A stretch of 64,000 nt of DNA from Leguminivora glycinivorella. Its lineage: Eukaryota; Arthropoda; Insecta; Lepidoptera; Tortricidae. A model generated the notes under the pieces. The model did not search any database, was not told where the DNA came from, and saw only the letters and a program-made list of their open reading frames with translations. The stretch is taken from contig NC_062971.1 in assembly GCF_023078275.1 (NCBI RefSeq), positions 15,376,001 to 15,440,000 of the forward strand. Reading direction: 5' to 3'. How positions within the stretch are numbered: the stretch's first letter is position 1; the number at the start of each line of letters is the position of its first letter. Positions 13,001-22,046 of the stretch are shown here, piece by piece. Position numbers and translations under genes: made by a program.

Positions 13001-15689
13001 CAAGAAAAGATTAAGAAGCAACTTGCCATGGAGACTGCGAGGGCAGTCATAGTGACGCATTGGACAAAGAAGATTACAGTAGAAAAACCTCAGATAGATG
13101 GTTCACCTAGCAGCGCTGAAGAAGCTTTGGTAAGTAAAATTAAAAAAAAACGTTGTTTGTGTAACATTATCTGAATGATTTAAATATTCCAAGAATATAT
13201 GTGTGTATATTGTATTAAATCACGTTTTCGTTTCCAGTTGATGCCTGTGGTGAAAATCGAGAAACAGAAACTGCAACAGGTGCAAAGTAACACAAGCGAT
13301 TCTATGGTGATGTCTGAGTACGAACTGCCGGTAGATATCGACTGGGAGGTTCCCAGAGAAACACTATCGTTGGGAAAAATATTAGGAGAAGGTGAATTTG
13401 GAAAAGTGGTAAAAGCAGAATGTGTTGGTATTTTGAAACCAGGTGTTCATTCGGTGGTAGCTGTTAAAATGTTAAAAGGTACGCAACTAGGTACTTTATT
13501 TATAAAATATAAGTGTAACATTATATTTCAGTGGATAACTTGACAAGACATGTTAATAAAAACAGTTATTGTATGCAAGTTGTCTATTGTTACAGAGGGG
13601 CATACTGATGCTGAAATGATGGCGTTAGTGTCAGAGATGGAAATGATGAAGATGATAGGAAAGCATGTAAATATTATCAACTTGCTGGGTTGTTGCACTC
13701 AAGAAGGCCCGCTGTACGTCATTGTAGAGTACGCGCCCAATGGCAACTTAAGGGAATTCTTGAGAAACCACAGGCCCGGCAACAGGTGTGTTACTGACAA
13801 GAGGCAGATATCAGAATCAAGATAAGTAATAATTTAATAAAACAAGCATGATGTTAAATATTTGTCTTATCCGTATTACAGGTACGAATCACCAACAGAA
13901 GATCTCAAAGATAAGAAAACTCTTACGCAAAAGGACCTGGTATCATTTTCATATCAAGTGGCAAGGGGAATGGAATATTTAGCATCAAGAAGAGTAAGTA
14001 ATATTCAATTGTTTTAAGGAACAAATACATACATACATACATACAACATACATACAATCACGCCTGTATCACATAAAGGGGTAGGCAGAACACATGAAAC
14101 TAAAGCTTCAGTGCCACTCTTGGCAAATAAGATTGAAAGAAAGCGTACTGTGACATTGCAGTGACAGGTTGCCAGCCTCTCGCCTACGCCACAATTTAAC
14201 CCATAGATACCTATGCAACCCATACAACAAATACAATTATTTTTATAAAATACTTGACATACCATAATCTAGGAGGAAATTAAGAACTATAGGAGATGCA
14301 AGCACATACTGATCGCCATTTCGAAAAGCATTTGCCATTTAGGTGTAGTTTTTTTTTAACTCTTAACTTGCATAGTTATTGATAATTATTTTTCTTGTAT
14401 TTCAGTGCATTCATCGAGATTTAGCTGCACGCAACGTTCTCGTCTCTGACGACTGCGTGCTCAAGATCGCAGACTTTGGGCTCGCAAAAGACGTCCAAAG
14501 CAACGACTATTATAGAAAAAAGACTGAAGGCAGGTTGCCTGTGCGGTGGATGGCCCCGGAATCCCTTTACCATAAGGTGTTTACTACGCAAACTGACGTG
14601 TAAGTTCAGCTTAATATATTATTTAAAACGAAAAAGCTTTTTCTGTTAAGTTTGTAATTACCTTATTTTTGAAGGTTCCTGTTTTTTTTTCACATTGATG
14701 ATGGATTAAAAATTTCAACACTCTTTTCCACCTGTGGAATATGGGTTCAACTGTGTCACTGCAATATCACAATTACGTTTATTTCTACCCTTCAATTTCT
14801 AAGAGTGGCACTAAAATTTGTGCAGTTTCATTGCCCTTCCTTTTGGTAAAACATATATTTTCTATGTTAATTAATTTTCTGTTCATTGTTCTACAGGTGG
14901 TCATTTGGCGTGCTATTATGGGAGATCATGACTCTCGGCGGGACACCGTACCCCACGGTGGCAGGACAGTATATGTACCAGCACCTGAGCGCTGGACATC
15001 GCATGGAAAAGCCACCATGCTGTAGTCTTGAAATGTAAGTAAAATTTAATATTTATTGGATATTATAGCCGGTCAAACAAGCTCTACTAGTCTCAACTAG
15101 AAAAAGGTTGTATTCTTGTTCTGTGGTGCGATTTATAAATGTTCTATGGGGTAATAAGCATTTGCGCCTACATTTTTGAAACATGCCGCTTTTTATAACA
15201 TAACTGACGGATGACTGATTTTTTTTTTACATAAGCGGTGTTGACATGATAAAATTGGTAAATACGACATACAAATAATACATGGCGCAGCCGGTAGGAT
15301 ATACGAAGGACTTTTCGTGTTAGTGCGTTTTCACATTATCCGTTCCGATATCGATCCGATATACGGATTTGTCCATTGAAATCCTTCCGACAACCGATAT
15401 CGGATCGGATAATGTGAAAACGGACTTATTAATTCTCACTTTATTGTGAATGTTTCAAGATTTTTTCTCTAATTTCAGTTACATGTTGATGCGCGACTGC
15501 TGGTCCTTCAAACCAGATGACCGACCGTCCTTCGCAGAGCTGGTAGAATACTTGGACAAGATCCTTACAGTGACTGCTAACCAGGAGTACCTAGACCTCG
15601 GCCTGCCGCAGCTGGACACGCCTCCATCCAGTTACGACGGATCTTCAGATGAAGAGAGTGATAGTGAATTTCCATTTATTAACAATTAA
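6891..15689 (+). CDS. Gene A: FGF receptor-like tyrosine kinase, three Ig domains (5' incomplete)
   Basis: Spliced gene: exons 6891-7041, 7690-7811, 8318-8608, 9276-9464, then either 9686-9891 or 10698-10882, then 12523-12658, 12870-13129, 13238-13478, 13596-13785, 13882-13993, 14406-14599, 14897-15034, 15479-15689. All junctions are GT/AG and phases agree, giving about 812 visible residues with the first alternative exon and 805 with the second. Order: Ig1, acid box, Ig2, Ig3, transmembrane helix, juxtamembrane region, tyrosine kinase, short C-tail. Kinase motifs seen: GEGEFGKV, VAVKML, HRDLAARN, DFGLAKD, NDYYRK, MRDCW. The tail keeps EYLDL, like the PLC-gamma docking site of vertebrate FGFRs. 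Family role: single-pass receptor that dimerises on FGF binding. The first visible exon enters in phase 1, so a signal-peptide exon is missing. The insect family includes breathless and heartless; I cannot tell which this is. Confidence 0.9.
7690..7811 (+). CDS. Gene A exon: second half of Ig1
   Basis: Acceptor tgttttcag, donor gtaact. It supplies the second cysteine of the fold (KDAGLYSC) and the G strand, ending phase 1 after DVYDIE. This Ig1 has no counterpart in genes B and C. Confidence 0.85.
8318..8608 (+). CDS. Gene A exon: acid-box linker and start of Ig2
   Basis: Acceptor catgtttcag, donor gtaaga. The linker is charged and has an acidic run (NDSDDEKKEDD) in the position of the FGFR acid box, then a basic stretch (KFKHPSKLYK) and the first Ig2 cysteine (IQLKCAADG). 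In vertebrate FGFRs the acid box and basic Ig2 face govern autoinhibition and heparin binding; that role here is inferred. Confidence 0.85.
8811..9207. mobile_element. Long inverted-repeat element in gene A Ig2 intron
   Basis: Arms of roughly 140 bp: tatgaattttctgagatgaa to attcagagtct-like ends, with matching aaggcctttg, ggctagctcccgttt and ctatcatgatagt blocks. About 400 bp; would fold into a long hairpin. It separates the two half-exons of Ig2. Confidence 0.82.
9276..9464 (+). CDS. Gene A exon: second half of Ig2
   Basis: Acceptor tttgttacag, donor gtaaat. Encodes PNITWFKNNG with the core tryptophan and DNGNYTC with the second cysteine, then CNELGC. It ends in phase 1 (CAA G), which fits the start of both alternative Ig3 exons. 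Confidence 0.87.
9686..9891 (+). CDS. Gene A alternative exon IgIII-1: first half of Ig3 (version 1)
   Basis: Entered in phase 1 and left in phase 0 (ATT CAG). Starts ERYPSKPYIKEG, has the first Ig3 cysteine (VTLACPP) and core tryptophan (LYWLKAYD). The donor GTCTTT and acceptor aaatccgtag are both weak, which fits regulated use. It resembles the single Ig3 first-half exon of gene C (RKGYPGN, VVLSCP). Confidence 0.82.
10698..10882 (+). CDS. Gene A alternative exon IgIII-2: first half of Ig3 (version 2)
   Basis: A second version of the preceding exon, again entered in phase 1 and left in phase 0 (ATT AAG), with strong sites (ttattttag, GTGAGG). Starts ERLFSKPVLTQG, has the Ig cysteine (AKFSCDY) and tryptophan (VVFWLFF). 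Joining version 1 to version 2 shifts the frame to a TGA at the ninth codon, so only one can be used per mRNA. Confidence 0.8.
11373..12205. repeat. Probable non-autonomous element in gene A Ig3 intron
   Basis: Repeated gaatcaagcgaca/gaatcaagcggaa motifs and a closing ctgtcgcttgatcg, with interior aacgaattgaacgcc, cgagttaaacgcc and cgatttaaccgcc direct repeats. No coding frame. It lies between the second alternative Ig3 exon and the shared exon. Confidence 0.45.
12523..12658 (+). CDS. Gene A exon: second half of Ig3
   Basis: Acceptor tttttcag, donor gtaagt; enters phase 0 and leaves phase 1. Encodes EDQGWYICVAKNTLGQA, the classic second half of an Ig-set fold with its cysteine. It is the shared downstream partner of both alternative Ig3 exons. 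Confidence 0.87.
12870..13129 (+). CDS. Gene A exon: transmembrane segment and juxtamembrane region
   Basis: Short extracellular stalk (PVPVVPEHAGKH), one hydrophobic helix from LLVNILTAV to VVMIF, then a basic stop-transfer stretch (KKLKQEKIKK) and the start of the juxtamembrane region. Enters phase 1 and leaves phase 0. Confidence 0.87.
13238..13478 (+). CDS. Gene A exon: kinase N-lobe, glycine loop and catalytic lysine
   Basis: Begins LMPVVKIEKQ, the juxtamembrane motif shared with genes B and C. Contains DWEVPRETLSLG, GEGEFGKVV and VAVKMLK with the ATP-binding lysine. Acceptor tttccag, donor gtacgc; leaves in phase 1. Confidence 0.9.
13596..13785 (+). CDS. Gene A exon: kinase alpha-C helix and hinge
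   Basis: Encodes the alpha-C segment with the salt-bridge glutamate (LVSEMEMMKMIG), NIINLLGCCTQEG, and the hinge VIVEYAPNGNLREFL. Very close to vertebrate FGFR. Leaves in phase 2 within the kinase insert. Confidence 0.9.
13882..13993 (+). CDS. Gene A exon: kinase insert and helix E
   Basis: Kinase-insert region followed by QVARGMEYLASRR, just before the catalytic loop. Acceptor tattacag, donor gtaagt; leaves in phase 0. Confidence 0.88.
14025..14206 (-). repeat. TATG-tailed SINE-like repeat, copy in gene A kinase intron
   Basis: About 180-bp module (read on the minus strand) from gggttaaattgtggcgtagg to gcgtgattgtatg ending in a tetranucleotide run. Other copies: 23387-23565 (+), 26318-26480 (-), 30718-30888 (+), 33652-33829 (-), 40262-40503 (+), 59463-59690 (-). 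Confidence 0.75.
14406..14599 (+). CDS. Gene A exon: catalytic and activation loops
   Basis: CIHRDLAARNVLV with the catalytic aspartate, DFGLAKD with the metal-binding aspartate, NDYYRKKTEG with the two activation-loop tyrosines, and VRWMAPESL. The exon is 194 bp, the same length as in genes B and C, and leaves in phase 2. Confidence 0.92.
14897..15034 (+). CDS. Gene A exon: kinase C-lobe helix F region
   Basis: WSFGVLLWEIMTLGGTPYP and HRMEKP. 138 bp, the same length and phases as the equivalent exons at 38940 and 62901. Confidence 0.9.
15325..15424. mobile_element. Small hairpin element in gene A last intron
   Basis: gttttcacattatccg and cggataatgtgaaaac close a hairpin with inner tccgatatcgatcc pairing with ccgatatcggatc. 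About 100 bp, 55 bp upstream of the last exon. Confidence 0.72.
15479..15689 (+). CDS. Gene A last exon: kinase end and C-tail
   Basis: MRDCWSFKPDDRPSF completes the kinase. The tail has NQEYLDLGLPQ and a terminal acidic serine-rich stretch (SSDEESDSEF) before TAA at 15687-15689. EYLDL matches the known FGFR PLC-gamma docking tyrosine. Confidence 0.9.
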
Positions 15690-15967
15690 CGAAATGTGAC
15701 TATTAGTGGAGTAAAGGACATAAACAAATTATCCAACCTTCAGTAGGTTGAGAGATTAAATGCTTTGCACAGCTCGCAGCAACACCAATTGAGTGATTGA
15801 GCATTGTCACTGTGCAGGCGACAACAGCAAATGTTGACTATGGTGCAAATGTTTGAATCTGTGCTGGCTATCTTTTGGCAATTTATGTTGTTGCTAGACG
15901 TCGCAACCTATCTGCCTTTATTATTTTTATCATTGATTAATGAAAGTGTGTATATTTTTTCAACAAT

Positions 15968-16451
15968 TATACAAGGTGCTCGCGAGGAATCCATATAACT
16001 TTAACGGCATATTCTTGGTCACATTTTAAGACTAAAATGTCATATAAACTTTTCTAGATTTCGTCTAGTTTCAGAGTTATTGCCAATTTAAAAAAAAACA
16101 TTTCCGTATTGTTACTCAGTAGAAAAGGTTTCTTAACGGCGCTGATGCGCAATTGTGGATTTGTGGAGCATAGTCTCACAGTAGTCATTGATAGATGTCA
16201 AAATGTGACAAGAAAAACTTCCAAATAATTTGGTTTTTAGAAAAATAAATGAAGGAACTCATTTTAATTGCCAACTTTATGGATAAAAATTTTTTTTATG
16301 TGAAAATACGTCCAAAAAAGTAAAAAAAAAAAACAAAAAAAAATTATTTTTTTTGCGAAAAATTTTAAAATTCATATAACATTTTTTCTTTCTTTTTACC
16401 TCAGAAACGCGTTTTTCAAGTTATGCGGGTTCCTCGCGAGCACCTTGTATA
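15968..16451. mobile_element. Miniature inverted-repeat element at the 3' end of gene A
   Basis: Ends tatacaaggtgctcgcgagg and cctcgcgagcaccttgtata, exact over 20 bp, TA-rich flanks. 484 bp, non-coding, probably within gene A's 3' UTR region (first AATAAA at about 16466). Confidence 0.85.
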
Positions 16452-16705
16452 CGGTTGCTTAGGACCAATAAACATAATACATAGAGTCCAATTTAAAAAA
16501 ACATGACAGTCATTATTAATAAAAACTTATATTTTAATGTAGATTGGTTAGCAAAATTTAAATTTGGTCTAGGAAATTTTGAGTCAAAACTTTACTTTTT
16601 TTTTGTTCAGGGCAATGGAATAGAATTCTCAAAATTTATTATCCCTGATCAAGTAATATAGCAGAAAATAAGCCATTTTTGAAATAATATACGCAGATCC
16701 CTGTG

Positions 16706-16858
16706 CCATATCGTCACTACTTTTAAAAAAACTTGTATCTTCGTCTGTCAATGAAAAGAAAATTGTAGTAAGTATGTATGGAATGCATATAGACTTACTG
16801 CGTTTTAATTTTGAGGAGCAGCGTGAGATACGAGATTTTTTAAAAGTAGTGACGATAT
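16706..16858. mobile_element. Foldback element downstream of gene A
   Basis: Ends atatcgtcactacttttaaa and tttaaaagtagtgacgatat around a short centre. Confidence 0.78.
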
Positions 16859-18065
16859 TTATTTTTTACATATGGACGATATGTAACTTAGTACATAATA
16901 TATAAAAATGAAGTACAAGCCTTACTTGAGTAAAAAACCTGTTAAAGAAGAAAAAGTAAAATCATGGCATTGTAAATAATATAATGTTTTTACCCTATAT
17001 TATGGATTGCATTATATTTATTATTTTTATTTGAAATATAGTGTAAATAAAAGGAATCTTTAATTTAGGATAAACCTATATTTATTTATTTTACAAAAAT
17101 AATGTTAGTTTATTTTTTTAAAGATAGCTTATTATAAAATAGCAGAACATAGAAATATGTTATATCCATGACAAATATCATATAATAAAGGGAGAAGGAT
17201 AATTTATATGTAGTATCTAGTCTGCAATTTGACGTGTAAATTGTTGTAAATATTTATTTTTTATATTGTAAGGATAGTAAATACTCGTATAAGCTTAAAA
17301 GAGATGTGGTCGGTATTATTATTGCTAAATATTATATTGTACTCAAAAACTACTAGGTACTGTATTCTGGGTGTCAAAAGTGACTAGAAAACAGAGGCTC
17401 TACTATGACTGCCTTGTATCAAATTAACTTATTTGTTGTTATTTTCATAACTTAATCTCGATAGCACTAATATGAATCAAAGGGAATGTAATCTGACACC
17501 AAGCAAAGCTCGCATGCCAATTTTCTCGAACTGTGTAAAAGGGCCCTAAGTTACGTACACGCTCGCGCATAATGTTATGTCTATTAAGGTGTCAAACTGG
17601 TGGTAATCGTAGGTACAGACAGGTAAACACTATGAAATGTTTCTAGACGTTGTTGATGATGTTAAGAATTAGGTGGTCCTGATTATGTGGATTGTGGACA
17701 TCCGTTTTATGGTTTGCCTGATTGTAATGAGGTGCTATGATTTTTATCAGTAGTTATTTTCCTTGTAACAGAGCAGATAATTTATATGGCATAACCTTTA
17801 TCAGGAGCATTTTTTAAACTAACTATAAAATTAATGTTAACATTAATGATCAAGAATGTAAGCAAGTTTAATATGGATTAATACATTGCATTTTACCACC
17901 AAAAATGTTTATTGTTGTACTTAAATACTTTTTTAGTTCTTAAAATAAAAACAGTAAGTTTGTATAAGGATTATCAATGAAATTGATTGTAAATATTAAA
18001 TAATAATTATTGTTATTAAAATACACACAAACAGACGGACAGAGTCGCACCATAAGGCAAATACA

Positions 18066-18263
18066 GGGCGTCCGCGCCACGCCACCTGAGTGTAATTCAG
18101 AGTACATTTTGTATAGGAAGGACGTAAGGCGCGCCGCCAAGCGGCGCGGCGCGCGCCCCGCCGCCGCCACGCCACCTGGGGCGCGTCTTACGTCTTTCCT
18201 ATACAAAATGTACTGAGGAGACGTTTTTTGAATTACACTGAAGCGGCGTGGCGCGGACGCCCG
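18066..18263. mobile_element. GC-rich foldback element
   Basis: Ends ggcgtccgcgccacgcc and ggcgtggcgcggacgcc, with inner tgtaattcagagtacatttt/ aaatgtactg and tataggaaggacgtaag/ cttacgtctttcctata pairs and a GC-rich core. It creates false open frames on both strands. Confidence 0.85.
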
Positions 18264-18639
18264 TTGCGCGCCCCGAGACACGCGACGTATAAGTGGGAAC
18301 GCTGCCTAAGGGTTCCTTTTGTACCTTTTTGGTACGGAACCCTAAATACGACGAGTGTATATTAGAGTCTAAAATGCTAAGATAATTTTTGACAAAGACA
18401 CAAAGCGTTTCGGTGTCGTAGCAGAATCGATTGCCGCGTTGGGGAATCAACAAGGGCACGTAGATAAAATGCTGATCGGTAATGAGTGTGAATTAACTCA
18501 CTTTCTGTGGCACTAATACACAAGAGCGATAAAGAGAACTAACTAGGTACGATACACCAAGGAGCGTGAGCGTGAAAGATTGACCATTTGTCTACGCGCT
18601 TAAAGCATAATTTGTCTCGATATTGGCAGTCAAAGCACA

Positions 18640-19070
18640 ATAGTTATTTGTTATACAAGAGTGCAAAGTTGGATTTTAACGCCGAGTGTGGAATTGAAAA
18701 CGAGCAAGCGAAAGGATTCTATAGTTGAACCACGAGCGAAGCGAGTGATTCGAAAATAGAGCTTGTGAGTTTTTCAATACACGAGAAGTAAAATACATTT
18801 GCACTCGTGTGTAACACAAAACTTTTCCCATCACTATATCGAGGAAAGTACAACGCAAAAAACGCGTTTATCACTGCTTCCAGTAGTTCCACAGGTGGTA
18901 AAACATCTTCATCACTAGGTTAACCCACTTTTATCAATTTTAAAGCAGAAAATTTGCCTCTATTCAAGGTCAAATTACTTTATCCACTAGTGGATAAAAT
19001 GCGTTTTTACCCGCTGGTATTAAAAGACAAAATACGTGTTTCCGAGCTAGTGAGGGGAAATAGTTATTTG
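18640..19070. repeat. Interspersed repeat, copy 2 (reverse orientation)
   Basis: Counterpart of 4027-4450 on the opposite strand, immediately followed by a member of another family (19070-19480). Confidence 0.7.
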
Positions 19071-19480
19071 TTTTACGAGGGGGCAAAGTTGTTGTTTAAC
19101 CGCACGTGCCAATATTGATACCCGAGCAGGCGAAAGATTTCAATTTTGAACCGCGAGCGTAGCGAGTGGTTCAAAAAGTGGAATCTTGAGCGTTGCGAGG
19201 GTTTCAAGGCACGAAGGTTAAACAAACTTTGCCACCGAGTGAAACACAAAATTCAATATTTATGATTCAAAATCATAATTTATAGATAAATTCTACCAGC
19301 CAGCTTAAGACATCAAGTTAAAATTTGTATGAAATTACTTTGCACTCTTGTGGATAAAATGCAATTTTGCTATCTGTTTTCGAATAGCAAAGTAATCCTT
19401 TACCAGTTGGTGTGGTAAAAAAATATTGTATGCAACGGTGTTTAACTGAGTCCAAAAATACTCGTGGCGTCTTTATTAGC
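19070..19480. repeat. Interspersed repeat family 3, copy 1
   Basis: Shares gttatttgttttac, gaaccgcgagcgtagc, gtttcaaggcacgaaggtta and ttgcactcttgtggataaaa with 45948-46380 (+) and, reversed, 40505-40885. Starts and ends with cytosine/guanine-rich 'gcaaagt' boxes; class unknown. Confidence 0.75.
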
Positions 19481-21284
19481 AAATTTCGGCTTCGCCTCAT
19501 ATTGTTACCCACGCCACTCGTCTTATTTGACCTCCTTTAAACACCGGTTGCATAAAATACCTATATGTTGTAACCAGGCATCGAAATTGCCTGAAATACA
19601 AAATTTGTATATTCTGTGGCCAGGGGACCGATTTTGAATCTCGAACGCACGAATTTGCCGTTCGAAAGTCTGTGGAAAACGACGTAATGTTAAATCTAGT
19701 GGTAATGACCACTCGTTTTTGATCCTATTAATACAATTTAAATCGCCAGTAGTGGAGATATTATTGAACGAAATTTACGAAATCGAATAGTCGACATTCA
19801 AAAATCGGCCCCAGTGTAGGTATGCATTACTGATTAAACGTGTTCGTGATAACTTCTGACGTGGTTTATGTAGTCGGGGTATCCAGAAATACAATTATTT
19901 TAAATTATTAAGTAAATATGAATTGGATTTGAAAACTAAATGTATCGTTGTACGATACCTATGTTATGTATATTTTGTTAGAATAAGAAAGCAATAATTT
20001 TATTGTCGTATATTGTGAAAAAATGCATTATGGAATATATGAATTACCTGAAAATCATACAATATTTTGTTTTATTTTATTACCTACCTACCTAAATATC
20101 GGCATGATGGTATGTGTATTTTATAGTTCCGGAAAACAGTAAGTATTTTTTTTTTAATTATTTAGGTAGTAGGTATGTAACCTACTGTTGGGATGGTATA
20201 TATTTTTGATTCTTTAGTAAAAAATCTCAATAACCAATAATAACAATGATTCTTAAATAAGTGACGAGTAATCGTAAATAAAATATTCCTTTTAAGCCAT
20301 GTAACTACCCAGTATGAGACGTAAAAGATCTGCCGTTATTAGCTCAAATTTTGACCACACTGACCACGTACTCGCGCTGCAGTTGCCAAGGCAATATATA
20401 CATAGGATACACATATAAATTTTAGGTAAGTATTTAGAGTATGGAATCTTAATTTGTACAATTTACATAATGTTACTTAACAGGCATATGAGGAAAATCA
20501 ATCCAAAAGGAAAATAAATCATTTAAATGGAGCTGCGACCATTAATTAATTCTTCTTTGTTCAGTGTGGTTGAGTGACGTTTCGTAAACCAGGGTGAGCA
20601 TTTTTAAAAAGCTTATTAATTCATAAATTAAGTCTTCACAATTACATTTTTAAACAACATCGTTAGCGAGCGGTAGTTAGCTACCTACATATAAGTTAAA
20701 CTTCACCAGCTCGTGTAGAGTCTTTGGTTTAAAACGGACATCTTTGTACTTTATTTGCAATATACATACTTAGCAATAAATATGCGTTGATGCAAGTTTT
20801 TATTCGTTTTTCCTCGTGTTGAATGGTGCATTGACTGTTTATTGATAATTTTTGATTAATGTCCGTTTAGTTGCGTTCATTAAACTCTATGTGTGCCGGA
20901 GTCATTCTAATACAGTTTTGCGAGACTTGTCGGTTTAAAATAAAAAGAATAGGTATTTAAGAATTAATAAGAATATTTAAGTTGCCAAGATCTCAATTTA
21001 TTGTAAATCCGGAAATTAAGTAATTTATTTATCTATGCCTATATTTGACATCTTAGCTGTGTAATTTATAAAATGTAAGAAATTGACTCAATCTTTGCGT
21101 ATAAATATCCTGTATCCCGTTTAATAATTATTGGTCATATTGACATTATATTGTACGTATTTGTAAATAATTTTTAATTATTGCATGCCTCGCTTGGTAG
21201 AACATAAGAACTGCTTTTCGATAACATCTTATGTAATCTCACTGTTCTTGCAATAAACTATTGACTATTGACTATTAGGTCAAA

Positions 21285-21800
21285 ATAGTACATTACAATA
21301 CAAGTGTGGTAAAAAGGAAGTGCGAAACGAGTGATGATCAATTAAAACACGATCGGGAAGATAGTTTTAAATATACACATGTGTGCAATTCTCGAAAAGT
21401 TTGTACATTTGGATCACGTCTCCGATTTTGATAAAAATTGGTAAGCTGATAGAGTCCGTGATTCTGAGCAAGATCCACTAGGCTTCCCAAAATGTCCTAT
21501 CTAGTCTGTATGAAACCTTCCGTTTTTGTTACCAGATTTGTATATATTTTCGGTAACAAAAAAGGAAAGTTTCATACAATCAACCTAGGACATTTTGGGA
21601 TGCCTAGTGGATCTTGCTCAGCATGATGGACTCTATCAGCCCACCAATTTTTATCCAAATTGGAGACGTGATCCAAATGTACAAACTTATCGGGAATTGC
21701 TGATGTAACGAATTACCTCTTAGCACTTGTATTGTACGACGTTTTTCAGTGGGTACATATGGCTATTTAAAGTTTCTACTTCACATAAAGTACCACTTTT
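21285..21800. mobile_element. Nested foldback element inside an interspersed repeat
   Basis: The outer repeat (acattacaatacaagtg to gcacttgtattgtacgacg) matches 26700-26900. Inside it, 21395-21695 is an inverted repeat: gtacatttggatcacgtctc pairs with gagacgtgatccaaatgtac, and ggcatcccaaaatgtcc-type inner arms also pair. One element inserted in another. Confidence 0.78.
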
Positions 21801-21937
21801 CGCACGTGTAACTGAAAAATATTATAAGGATAAGGATTACAACGTTAAACTTAAGTTATTGCATGGTCATGTTATTTATCTTATTTTATTACAGAATTGG
21901 CAGTGAAACCTAATGTTAATATTGGAAAGTGCGAAAA

Positions 21938-22046
21938 ATGCTTGGCTTCAATAAAAAGGGGTGTACGCCCCACAATCTCTTCATCAATGCACTCATATTT
22001 GGTACCATTTTAGCTGGAATCGCGCAACTTATACACAATACTTTAT
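21938..22046 (+). CDS. Gene B exon 1: probable signal peptide
   Basis: Too short for most ORF finders. ATG at 21938, then a hydrophobic core (NLFINALIFGTILAGIA) and a GTAAGT donor in phase 1, as in gene C's signal exon. It sits 230 bp before the palindrome boundary, on the same strand and between genes A and B. The full exon probably starts at 21895 after a ttattacag acceptor, so a 5' UTR exon should lie upstream. Alternative: an unrelated small membrane-protein exon. Confidence 0.6.

Larger units (their letters stand above)
15690..21894. other. Intergenic region between genes A and B
   Basis: Holds gene A's presumed 3' UTR and several foldbacks and repeats (15968, 16706, 18066, 18640, 19070, 21285). 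I see no exon in 19500-21280. Gene B's promoter and 5' UTR exon should lie here but show no clear signature. Confidence 0.6.

Noticed and set aside
17940..18281. Arginine/alanine-rich frames on both strands
   Set aside because: Created by the GC-rich foldback element at 18066-18263.
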